A stretch of DNA of 46,124 nt, taken from contig NZ_HE578924.1 in NCBI RefSeq assembly GCF_000313565.1, forward strand, positions 1-46,124, written 5' to 3'. This stretch comes from Dielma fastidiosa. Its GTDB lineage: Bacteria > Bacillota_I > Bacilli_A > Erysipelotrichales > Erysipelotrichaceae. Under the pieces are notes generated by a model. It made no database searches. It was not told the DNA's origin and saw only the letters and a list, made by a program, of their open reading frames with translations. The position numbers were made by a program, and so were the translations under genes. Below are positions 15,081 through 23,045 of the stretch, one piece after another (the first letter of the stretch is position 1; each line of letters begins with the position of its first letter).

Positions 15081-16901
15081 ATGCAAAAAATCGAGAAGTT
15101 AGACGGTATGCCGACTTATTCACCGGAAGATAAAACTACATTTAAAATAGAAAAACGTGAATATGAAGGGCAAGAAATCGATGTTATTATGCGCAAAGGT
15201 CACCCTGGTATAACGATTGATGAGGTGAATAAACTGCGTGCTGAGGGTAAGCAGGTCCCTGATTTTTCAATTTGCGCAAAGTATAATCCACGAACTTATA
15301 CGGCAACTAAAGCTGCTCCGCATATTATTTGTGAGCAGGATGTTGCTTGTGTACTGCGTGACGGAACTAAAATATATAGTGATATCTATCGGCCAGCGAA
15401 TGCTGCTGAGCCTATTCCGGTTATTATTTGCTGGGGACCTTTCGGCAAAAGGCCGCATGAAGGGCAGGATGGCTGGAAACTAATGGGTGTGCCGCCGCAG
15501 ACTGTTTCAGAAATGGCTAAATTTGAAGCAGCAGATCCCGCCTACTGGTGTCATCACGGTTATGCTGTCGCGAACGTAGATCCACGCGGGGTTGGCAATT
15601 CTGAGGGCGATGTGAATCTTTGGGGTATTGAAGACGGTAAAGACGGCTATGATTATGTTGAATGGATTGCTAAGCAGCCATGGTGCAACGGAAAGACATC
15701 TTTCTTTGGCAATTCAGGTGTCTGCATGGTTGTATGGCGTATCGCAGCACAGCAGCCTCCTCACTTATCATGCATTGCCGCATGGGAAGGCACTGGAAAT
15801 ATGTATACTGAATCCTTAACCTTCAACGGTATACCTCGGCCTGGTTTTGAGAATGGCATCGTTACCGCATGCGCATGTAAAAATTGGATTGAAGATTTAG
15901 GGAATATGTATCTGAAGCATCCATATTATGATGCTTATTGGCGCAGTAAAACACCGGTATGGGAAAACATAAAAGTTCCGGCTTATGTATGCGGAGGTAT
16001 GTGTCATTTCCATTTAAGAGGTTCAGTTGTTGGTTTCAGGAAAATCAGATCACCTAAAAAATGGCTCCGGCTGCACCGGGATATGGAATGGCCGGATACT
16101 TATAATCCTGATAATATGGAGGATCTCCGCAAATTCTATGACCGCTATTTAAAAGATATTCGAAATGGCTGGGAGTTTACGCCAAAGGTAAGGGTTGACG
16201 TAATGGATGCTTATAATTTTGATTATATTCCAAATAAGCCTGAAAAAGAATTTCCTATCGCCAGAACAGTTTATCAAAAGCTATATCTAAATGCTGAAGA
16301 TGGATCAATGACTTTGAATCCCAGCGTAAAAACATCAGAACTTGTTTATGACAGTAAAACCGGTATGGCTTCTTTTGGCATTAAATTTGATCAGGATACT
16401 GAAATTATTGGCTATATGAAGCTGCATTTATTTATTGAATGCCGCGGTCATGATAATATGGACTTATTTGTTTTTATTAAGAAGTATAATGCTGAAGGCA
16501 CTTATATTCCTATCGATTGCATGGGATTTGATTATCGCGGCGCCTGGGGTCAGTCAAGAGCCTCACGCAGAGAATTAGATTTATCTGAAAGCACTGATTA
16601 TCAGCCGGTAATGGCCCATCAAAAGGATGAACCATTAGAACAAGGAAAAGTTTATGAGCTGGATGTTGAAATCCATCCGCATGCCAGAATATGGCATAAA
16701 GGTGAGGAGCTACGTGTTGAAATCACACCAGAATTCATCAAAACCGATTGGTATGAGGATCATGGCATGAATTTCTATACGGATAATGGCCCTGAAGGTA
16801 CAAAGCATGTCATTCATACGGGCGGTGAATATCCATCTTATTTACAGATTCCAACTATTCCGCCAAAGTATCAAAGCGGTGATTACAAGTATAAGGGTTA
16901 A
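15081..16901 (+). CDS. CocE/NonD-type alpha/beta hydrolase (peptidase S15 superfamily)
   Basis: A 606-residue hydrolase. The N-terminal alpha/beta-hydrolase domain has DVACVLRDGTKIYSDIYRP, VDPRGVGNSEG and the nucleophile elbow FGNSGV (Ser212). A PKKWLRLHRDMEWPDTY segment (325-341) precedes a C-terminal jelly-roll domain (about 420-600) of the X-Pro dipeptidyl-peptidase C type. The cocaine-esterase Asp of GWYD is not conserved at the matching place (GGMCHFHLRG), so the rest of the triad is unclear. Such enzymes act on esters or amides; the substrate is unknown. The start at 15081 follows AAAGGAAAGAGG; an in-frame reading from 14973 has no RBS. It may supply the acid fed into the downstream thiolase pathway. 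Confidence 0.83.
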   Translation: MQKIEKLDGMPTYSPEDKTTFKIEKREYEGQEIDVIMRKGHPGITIDEVNKLRAEGKQVPDFSICAKYNPRTYTATKAAPHIICEQDVACVLRDGTKIYSDIYRPANAAEPIPVIICWGPFGKRPHEGQDGWKLMGVPPQTVSEMAKFEAADPAYWCHHGYAVANVDPRGVGNSEGDVNLWGIEDGKDGYDYVEWIAKQPWCNGKTSFFGNSGVCMVVWRIAAQQPPHLSCIAAWEGTGNMYTESLTFNGIPRPGFENGIVTACACKNWIEDLGNMYLKHPYYDAYWRSKTPVWENIKVPAYVCGGMCHFHLRGSVVGFRKIRSPKKWLRLHRDMEWPDTYNPDNMEDLRKFYDRYLKDIRNGWEFTPKVRVDVMDAYNFDYIPNKPEKEFPIARTVYQKLYLNAEDGSMTLNPSVKTSELVYDSKTGMASFGIKFDQDTEIIGYMKLHLFIECRGHDNMDLFVFIKKYNAEGTYIPIDCMGFDYRGAWGQSRASRRELDLSESTDYQPVMAHQKDEPLEQGKVYELDVEIHPHARIWHKGEELRVEITPEFIKTDWYEDHGMNFYTDNGPEGTKHVIHTGGEYPSYLQIPTIPPKYQSGDYKYKG

Positions 16902-16911
16902 AATATGAAAT

Positions 16912-16956
16912 AAGGGAAGATCTCTGAATCTTAACAGAGGAGCTTCCCTTTTTATT
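16912..16956. terminator. Terminator of the S15 hydrolase gene
   Basis: AAGGGAAG (16912-16919) pairs with CTTCCCTT (16943-16950), with an inner CTCTG/CAGAG stem and T-rich sequence to 16956. It lies between convergent genes and may also serve the minus-strand operon. Confidence 0.88.
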
Positions 16957-16973
16957 TTGTCACTTTTAATCGT

Positions 16974-18197
16974 TTATGCATGTTGCTGATTCAGCTTTTT
17001 ATAGATACCGCTAAGCAGCAAACCCAGAATATTTAAGGCCGCGGCTGTCAGGATTGCCGGTGTATCTTGTCCCGTTAAATTATACAGAGCGGACATGATG
17101 GTTGGTCCAAAATAACCCGCTGCCGCAAAGCCGATAAACATGATGCCATAATTCACGCCATTGTTTGCGGAGCCAAACTGGGAAGCTGTAAAGCCAGGAT
17201 AAATGCCCATGATTGAACCAAACATGAAGCCCACGATGCTTACGCCAAGATAAAACATGAAGGCCGTATCAGGACTGGAAAAATACAGCAGGATAAGACC
17301 TAAAATTGAACCTGTGAAGACCATTCTGATCGTACTTAATATACCAAAGCGGTCAGATAAATATCCGCAGATAACTCTGCCGGCCGTATTAAACAATGCG
17401 ATCATTGATACAACGGCAGCCGCTTCGGCAGCTGAGATTTCTATGATTCTTCGTGCTAGCGGTGAAGCGAGAGATATTATCATCAGACCTGAAAAAGCAC
17501 CGACACACAGCATACAGAGCATCACATAGAAAACAGGTGTGTGCAGCATTTGCTGCCATGTATAATTCACACTCTTCCCTGCCTGTGATTGATTTCCCTG
17601 ATAACCATTAGGTAAATAGTCAGGCGGACAATCCTGAATTACCATTGACGATATGCATATAATCAGCAGCATCACGCATCCCACGGTTTTGAAGCATGAT
17701 GTCACATCCATAAAGTTCATCAGCCAATTGGCAAGAATCGGGATAATCACTGAGCTTATGCCATAAGAGGCTGTCGCAATACCGCCAATCAGGCCCTTTT
17801 TATCAGGAAAGAATTTAATCGTATTAGTAATGGTACAGCCATATACCATGCCGACACCTAAGCCGACACCTAAACCATAAGTAATCAGCAACATTGCTTC
17901 TGATGTTACAAAACCGGTGGCAATCATACCCATACCAAATAATAAGCCGCCGCAGATAATAACTCGCTTAGAGCCTATTTTTTTAATTAATAAGCCGCCG
18001 CCGATCATGGTAATCGGGCCAACCGCATTGGCAAGAGTGAATACAATTGCTAAGCTGGATATTTCATTACCTGTAAGTGCACTGAGATAAGAAGCCATCG
18101 GTGAAGCAAAGACACTCCATGCATATAATGAACCAATGCATAAATTTATCAGACAAGAAGCAATCAGAATTAACCATCTTTTCTTATTTAAATCCAT
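16974..18197 (-). CDS. MFS transporter, oxalate/formate antiporter-like (OFA) type
   Basis: A 12-helix major facilitator of 407 aa, beginning MDLNKKRWLILIASCLINLC. The first helix pair has LYAWSVFASPM, as is usual in OFA-family organic-anion transporters, and the loop DRFGILSTIRM marks the middle of the protein. The start at 18197 is preferred because AAAAGGAGAGGAAT precedes it. It is the last gene of the thiolase operon, separated from buk copy 2 by a terminator-like hairpin. It probably moves the carboxylate substrate or product of the pathway (inference). Confidence 0.87.
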   Translation of the reverse strand: MDLNKKRWLILIASCLINLCIGSLYAWSVFASPMASYLSALTGNEISSLAIVFTLANAVGPITMIGGGLLIKKIGSKRVIICGGLLFGMGMIATGFVTSEAMLLITYGLGVGLGVGMVYGCTITNTIKFFPDKKGLIGGIATASYGISSVIIPILANWLMNFMDVTSCFKTVGCVMLLIICISSMVIQDCPPDYLPNGYQGNQSQAGKSVNYTWQQMLHTPVFYVMLCMLCVGAFSGLMIISLASPLARRIIEISAAEAAAVVSMIALFNTAGRVICGYLSDRFGILSTIRMVFTGSILGLILLYFSSPDTAFMFYLGVSIVGFMFGSIMGIYPGFTASQFGSANNGVNYGIMFIGFAAAGYFGPTIMSALYNLTGQDTPAILTAAALNILGLLLSGIYKKLNQQHA

Positions 18198-18216
18198 ATT
18201 CCTCTCCTTTTTTGAA

Positions 18217-18242
18217 AAGGTGCTCATTAAGCAGAGCACCTT
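18217..18242 (-). terminator. Terminator-like hairpin inside the operon, between buk copy 2 and the MFS gene
   Basis: AAGGTGCTC (18217-18225) and GAGCACCTT (18234-18242) form a perfect 9-bp stem. On the minus strand it is followed by TTTTC and then the MFS RBS. It probably lowers transporter expression relative to the enzymes. Confidence 0.65.
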
Positions 18243-18250
18243 AATTAAGA

Positions 18251-19357
18251 TTAAAAATCAAAGCCCTGCCAAGTCTGAATCCCTGTATATTCCTTAGGTA
18301 TTTCTAAACCATCCAAAATGCGGATAGCCCCCGCTGCCATGGCCTCCATTTCAAATTCACCGGGATATGCATACACTGGCGCAATCCAGCTGCAGTCTTC
18401 AGTAATTTGCTGAACTAAATGTTTTGAATGAACCATCCCGCCGCTTAACAGAATTCCTTCAGCTTTACCCTTTAACACACAAGCCATGGCGCCAATATAT
18501 TTCTCTACCTGATAGATAAAGGTTTCCCATACCATTTGGGCTGCCTTATCACCCTGTGCAATACGCGCTTCAATCTCCCGTGCATCAGAGGTCCCCAGCC
18601 ATGAAACAAAACCACCGGTTTTCATAGCTAATTTTTCCATTTCCTGAGCTTCAATCTGATGCTTCTTCATATACTTCAAGACTTCCACAACAGGAACTGC
18701 ACCGCAGCGTGTCGGCGCCATCGGGCCTTCGCCGCCGACAATATCATTGCCGTCTATCATCCGGCCCATACAGTGAGCAGATACGGAAACACCGCCGCCT
18801 AAATGACAAACGATATAATTTGATTCTTCATATTGCTTGCCCATTTGATTACTATGGCGGATTGCCGTTTCTTTCAGATTTAAGGCATGCAGATGCACAT
18901 TGCGATATACATCCTTTATCCCTGTCATTCTGGCCTTATCTTGCAGTTCATCAGTATCCGGCGGGTTTACTACAAAACACTGCCTGCCATATTGTTTAGC
19001 TAACTTATCAGCTAATAATGAACCTAATTGAGCAGGATGGGATATGCCGTTAGCACCTTCAGCCGCATGCTTCAGCAATAAATCATTCACAATATATGTG
19101 CCGCCCTCAACAGCCAGCAGCCCGCCGCCGCGTCCTACAAAAGCATCGACCGTGCTTAAATCAATCTGATTTTTATTTAATATATCAAGAATCGTTGCTT
19201 CTCGGTAAGGAAATTGATCTACGATATTCTTAAATCCCTTTAATTTACCAGCATCATGTGCCACATTTTCTGAAAACAGGCATTTATCTCCTTCAAATAA
19301 TGCAATCTTTGTTGAAGTTGAACCTGGATTTATTGTGAAAATACGTTTATCTTTCAT
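18251..19357 (-). CDS. buk: Butyrate kinase-family enzyme (copy 2)
   Basis: Second acyl kinase of the region, with TINPGSTSTK, CHLGGGVSVSAH and ILLSGGM motifs. Like copy 1, it reads GPMAPTRCG where clostridial Buk has GPFSPERSG, and VNPPDTDEL in place of VDPVVVDEL. GTG at 19366 and ATG at 19357 are both possible; AAGGTG is correctly spaced for the ATG, giving 368 aa. The gene overlaps the end of the phosphotransacetylase gene by 11 nt. Together the two enzymes would convert an acyl thioester to an acid with ATP formation. Confidence 0.9.
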   Translation of the reverse strand: MKDKRIFTINPGSTSTKIALFEGDKCLFSENVAHDAGKLKGFKNIVDQFPYREATILDILNKNQIDLSTVDAFVGRGGGLLAVEGGTYIVNDLLLKHAAEGANGISHPAQLGSLLADKLAKQYGRQCFVVNPPDTDELQDKARMTGIKDVYRNVHLHALNLKETAIRHSNQMGKQYEESNYIVCHLGGGVSVSAHCMGRMIDGNDIVGGEGPMAPTRCGAVPVVEVLKYMKKHQIEAQEMEKLAMKTGGFVSWLGTSDAREIEARIAQGDKAAQMVWETFIYQVEKYIGAMACVLKGKAEGILLSGGMVHSKHLVQQITEDCSWIAPVYAYPGEFEMEAMAAGAIRILDGLEIPKEYTGIQTWQGFDF

Positions 19358-20357
19358 GTTTTTCACCTTGCGCTCTGACGCAGCTCATCGCGATATTACC
19401 CACTAATTCAGAAACCGGCGCACCTCTTGAACAATCACACACGATTTTCGCAAAGCCCTGCAGCATCGGGCCGTAAGCATCAGCATTAGCAAATTGCTGA
19501 ACCAGCTTTACCCCAATATTACCAACATCGATATCCGGCCAAATAATGATATTAGCCTGACCGGCAACCTTGCTTTCCCGATTAACCTTTTTAGCGGCAA
19601 TGGCTGGATTAATTGCGGAATCTAATTGGAATTCACCATCAATGGCAAGATCCGGCCGTTTTTCATTTGCAATTCTTACTGCTTCAGTAACCTTATCGAC
19701 AAAAGGTCCAGTACCTGATCCGCATGTTGAATAAGATAATAACGCACATTTTGGTTCCCAATCCAACAAAGTATGCAGGGTATCACAAGCTGTAATGGCA
19801 ATGCTCGCCAGCTGCTCACTGTCCGGATCAACACAAACAGCACTGTCACCAAAGCCAAGCAAACTGCCCTTAGAGCCTTGATAGGAAGGAATATTAAAGA
19901 TTCCTACACTTGATATCGTATTTACACCTTCTTTTAGCCCAATCACCATTTGACCGGCAAGAATTACTTCGCCGGTAGAATGTGTAAGACCGGCAAATGT
20001 AACATCGGCCTCACCGACAGCCTGAAGCATCAATGCTGTATACATAGCATCTTTTTCAGCCCGGCGGCGCATTGATTTCTCAGAAAACATGGTATTTCCA
20101 GAACAGTATGCGGCTATTAAAGCTTCGACCTTTTCGCTGTCTGAAGCATCATAAATAACCATATCATCCAGTGAAATATTAAAATCTTCGGCTGCCTTTT
20201 GAATATCTTTTGGAGTTCCTACCAAATAAGGAATACAGATTTTTTTGTCTGCGCATTCTCTGGCAGCCTGTAAAATCTTTTCTTCGCAGCATTCTGGAAA
20301 AGCAACCCGCTGTGGATTTGTTTTAGCCTTCTCCATAATTGTATCCAGTATATTCAT
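19347..20357 (-). CDS. pta: Phosphate acetyl/acyltransferase (Pta family)
   Basis: Interconverts acyl-CoA and acyl-phosphate. The 336-aa protein shows LLSYSTCGSGTGPFVDK, DIDVGNIGVKLVQQFANADA and the terminal CDCSRGAPVSELVGN, matching single-domain phosphotransacetylases. Because it sits with butyrate-type kinases, its acyl group may be longer than acetyl. The superfamily also includes PlsX, which uses acyl-ACP, so use of the neighbouring carrier domains is conceivable. The start at 20357 follows AAGGGAGG; a longer reading from 20402 lacks support. Confidence 0.9.
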   Translation of the reverse strand: MNILDTIMEKAKTNPQRVAFPECCEEKILQAARECADKKICIPYLVGTPKDIQKAAEDFNISLDDMVIYDASDSEKVEALIAAYCSGNTMFSEKSMRRRAEKDAMYTALMLQAVGEADVTFAGLTHSTGEVILAGQMVIGLKEGVNTISSVGIFNIPSYQGSKGSLLGFGDSAVCVDPDSEQLASIAITACDTLHTLLDWEPKCALLSYSTCGSGTGPFVDKVTEAVRIANEKRPDLAIDGEFQLDSAINPAIAAKKVNRESKVAGQANIIIWPDIDVGNIGVKLVQQFANADAYGPMLQGFAKIVCDCSRGAPVSELVGNIAMSCVRAQGEKHER

Positions 20358-20378
20358 AATAACCTCCCTTTCGTCACA

Positions 20379-20400
20379 GAAGGAGCTAATTCGCTCCTTC
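20379..20400 (-). other. Hairpin without U-tract between the DUF35-ACP and pta genes
   Basis: GAAGGAGC (20379-20386) and GCTCCTTC (20393-20400) form a perfect 8-bp stem with a 6-nt loop. No T run follows, so it is more likely an mRNA processing or stability element than a terminator. Confidence 0.55.
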
Positions 20401-20423
20401 ATTCTGAATTACTAGAATTAAAT

Positions 20424-21125
20424 CTATTTTTGTTTCTTAATCAGTTCAGCTAAATCGCCGACGGTTTTTGCCGCACCTGCTTCAGTAATAGAAATCATCA
20501 CATCAAATTCATCCTCCAGCTGTGCTGTCAAACCAACAAAAACAACAGATGGGGCCTTGAAATCATTAAATACTGTCGATGCATTAATAGCAGCAGCATC
20601 TTTATGATAGGCTTTAGCTACTAATGGAATAAGTTTCTCTAAAGTTTCATCACAGATAACTGCATCAGCCTTCTCTTCAGCAGCGATAGCTGAGCATACT
20701 TCAGCCGCTGTATCATTTTTATGCCCTAATTCAAATACAACTGTTTTATAGCCATCTCGCTGAACGATAACCGCATGAACCGGATATGGCATATTAGCAC
20801 GTATTTCTGCTTCATTTGCCTTTGTGATACCGCGTACCATCACATTTCTTTCCGGCCCTTCTTTTAGCCGCACCGATGCATACGCATACGGTTCAAGATC
20901 TTTCAGCTCCGGCTTCAAACTCATAACAGAAGGAGTAATCAGTAAAAACATTTCTGCTTCACCATCAATTTCCTGCCATTCAGTCTCCATATTGCCGCAG
21001 GCATTACATGCATAAACCGGCGGCCATTCTACTGCTTTGCATTGCGGACAAACACGCCCCATGATTTTTCCTTCCTCTAAAAAATCATAGTATTTCTTAA
21101 CAATTCTTTCTAATTTAACAGCCAT
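20424..21125 (-). CDS. DUF35 (zinc ribbon/OB-fold) protein fused to an acyl carrier domain
   Basis: Residues 1-135 match thiolase-partner DUF35 proteins: helix YYDFLEEGKIMG, a zinc ribbon with Cys26/29 and Cys40/43 (RVCPQC, ACNACG), then the OB-fold. Residues 160-233 form a second domain shaped like an ACP. VFNDFKAPSVVFVGL aligns with DLGaDSLdfve, placing the phosphopantetheine serine at Ser193, and AQLEDEFDVMISI matches helix III. DUF35 proteins normally end after the OB-fold, so the carrier domain is an addition. The gene is directly downstream of the thiolase gene (19-nt gap), the usual partner. It may deliver or accept acyl groups at the thiolase active site (inference). Confidence 0.8.
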   Translation of the reverse strand: MAVKLERIVKKYYDFLEEGKIMGRVCPQCKAVEWPPVYACNACGNMETEWQEIDGEAEMFLLITPSVMSLKPELKDLEPYAYASVRLKEGPERNVMVRGITKANEAEIRANMPYPVHAVIVQRDGYKTVVFELGHKNDTAAEVCSAIAAEEKADAVICDETLEKLIPLVAKAYHKDAAAINASTVFNDFKAPSVVFVGLTAQLEDEFDVMISITEAGAAKTVGDLAELIKKQK

Positions 21126-21144
21126 TTTAACTTTACCGCCTTTC

Positions 21145-22434
21145 CTAATCCTTAGTTCTCAAGATGATATTGCAAAGATTTTGACCGCCGCCGAAACCTC
21201 TTAAGAATGTTGTTTTCGGCAGTTTTTTAATTGGGTTAACGGCTTCACCGCGCATCTGCTTCACGGCATCATACACATCGGCAAGACCGGAAGCCGCATG
21301 AGCATGACCAAAGGCTGTACGGCCGCCATTAGGATTAATCGGCTTATCGCCATCAATATTAGTTCGTCCATCCATTACATATTTCCATGCCTGGCCCTCA
21401 GGAATATAACCGGCAATCTCAGCTGAAATTAACTGTGATGAAATAATAAAATCATTCACATACATTAAATCAATTTCATCAGGCTTAACACCTGTCACAT
21501 TATAAACTTGACGGGCTGCTTCCTGAGTACCATAGACTTCCAGGAATGGGTTACTAGCCTCTAATGCAGAATTACCTACCCCTAAAACTAAAATCGGCTT
21601 CTTTTTAGAGATTTTCTCCGCAAGATCCGTCGCACATACAACTACTGCCGCAGCACCATCACATTTATGCTCCAAACCTGAGATACGCATATAATTGCCT
21701 ACCCGTGGATTATTTGATGATTCCATATAATCCAATACATTCTCATAACCAGCTTCTTTAGCTAAATCTTCATATAACTGATGATCGATCGCTAAAGGAT
21801 TATTCATTGCATTATGCCGGGCATTTACCGCCAGCATACATAAGGCATCATCAAGCTGTTTAGGTGTTAAACCCGCCTTTTCCATATACCATGCTGCACT
21901 GTTGTCATGACCTAAATTAGATAATAAATGACGAGAATATGCATTATCAACTAACCATTGCGTAGAACGCTGAAATTCGTCAAATGAGAATTTATGGCGA
22001 ATATGTGCTGGTTTTCCCTCGGTTGCCAAAGCATCGCCAAACTCTACACAGCCAGACAGCACAACGTCATATTTACCTGATGCGACAGCCTGTACTGCCT
22101 GATCCAGGGCAAGATATCCCGTACAGCATGCTTCAGAGTGATGAAGTGATGCTTTACCCCGCATACCGAACCATTCTGCCACCTGCATATTAGGCGTCAA
22201 ATAATTTGAGCCATTCAGCGGACTAGCTTCGCCGTGAAAATAAAATTCTACATCCTTAGGTGAAATGCCGGCATCCTCCATCGCGGATAAAGCGGCATAG
22301 CCGAATAAATCACCTTCCGTATATCCTTCTGTTTCCGGATCGTTTAAAGTTTCCATAAAAGGTGTGCAGCCAACACCGATAATTGATACGCTGCGAGCAA
22401 ATTTTTTAGGATTTGTCTGATTAAATGAATTCAT
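21145..22434 (-). CDS. Thiolase-like acyltransferase (SCP2-thiolase type)
   Basis: A 429-residue thiolase-fold protein. The nucleophile is Cys103 in HHSEACCTGYLALDQA. The C-terminal catalytic region reads NPNGGRTAFGHAHAASG, with the GHP histidine motif present as GHA, and GFGGGQNLCNII near the end. The second catalytic Cys of biosynthetic thiolases is not evident, as in DUF35-partnered SCP2-type enzymes. These cleave or form C-C bonds next to a thioester. It is the first gene of the operon thiolase, DUF35-ACP, pta, buk, MFS. The RBS is AAGGAGG. Confidence 0.85.
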   Translation of the reverse strand: MNSFNQTNPKKFARSVSIIGVGCTPFMETLNDPETEGYTEGDLFGYAALSAMEDAGISPKDVEFYFHGEASPLNGSNYLTPNMQVAEWFGMRGKASLHHSEACCTGYLALDQAVQAVASGKYDVVLSGCVEFGDALATEGKPAHIRHKFSFDEFQRSTQWLVDNAYSRHLLSNLGHDNSAAWYMEKAGLTPKQLDDALCMLAVNARHNAMNNPLAIDHQLYEDLAKEAGYENVLDYMESSNNPRVGNYMRISGLEHKCDGAAAVVVCATDLAEKISKKKPILVLGVGNSALEASNPFLEVYGTQEAARQVYNVTGVKPDEIDLMYVNDFIISSQLISAEIAGYIPEGQAWKYVMDGRTNIDGDKPINPNGGRTAFGHAHAASGLADVYDAVKQMRGEAVNPIKKLPKTTFLRGFGGGQNLCNIILRTKD

Positions 22435-23045
22435 GGTTTATATACCTCCTTACCAAAATTATAGACCTTTATAAATTGACAAACTATGTTCCACTATCTT
22501 AATACAGGCCGAAATAAGGCTTCATATTTTAGGCAAAAGACCAAAGGGCAATGATTCACCTGATTTTGAAAATCAGTCCGTCAGCACCCTATCCAACTGC
22601 AAATAAGCCCATAAAACACTAAAACTCTCACTTCTAAAACAAAAAATAGGTTTACTAAAGGATAAATATCGATTCATATCCTCTTTTCCTTATAATAATT
22701 TTATGTTTTATTGGTTTAAAGTCCAAAACAATATCTAGAGCTGCTTTTAACCTTATGGCAATTCCGATAATTGATAATTTAAGGCCATTAGCTTCCTTAT
22801 TATGTATTAAAACTTTATTTAAGCCGGCCGCCATACTTAATTTAAAAATAAATTTGATGTTTTTGAAATATGATTGTATAAAAATCCAAATTTGTATTTT
22901 ATTTAGCAAGTCTTTTGGTTTTTCAGTCCATTGTTGGACATTTGCGGATATTATATACTTTACTTGCGTCATAGGTAAGGGGTTACATTTTATAAATAAT
23001 GGTGTCTAATTTTAGATAATGCTTTTAAAAAGGAGGATAAAGCGA
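22435..23045. promoter_or_regulatory. Divergent control region of the thiolase operon and an MFS gene
   Basis: A 611-nt AT-rich gap. It holds a perfect odd palindrome CTGATTTTGAAAATCAG (22560-22576), AAATAAGCCC (22601-22610, exact match to 12903-12912), a weaker copy AAATAAGGCT (22512-22521), and TTGCGTCATAGGTAA (22964-22978), matching motifs before the S15 hydrolase gene. TATAAA at 22991-22996 follows the last motif. An open frame at 22655-22972 on the minus strand has no RBS or recognisable product and is not called. Confidence 0.55.

Noticed and set aside
22655-22972. Open frame of 105 codons on the minus strand in the thiolase/MFS gap
   Set aside because: No RBS, biased Ile/Lys composition and no recognisable domain; the interval carries promoter-like motifs.
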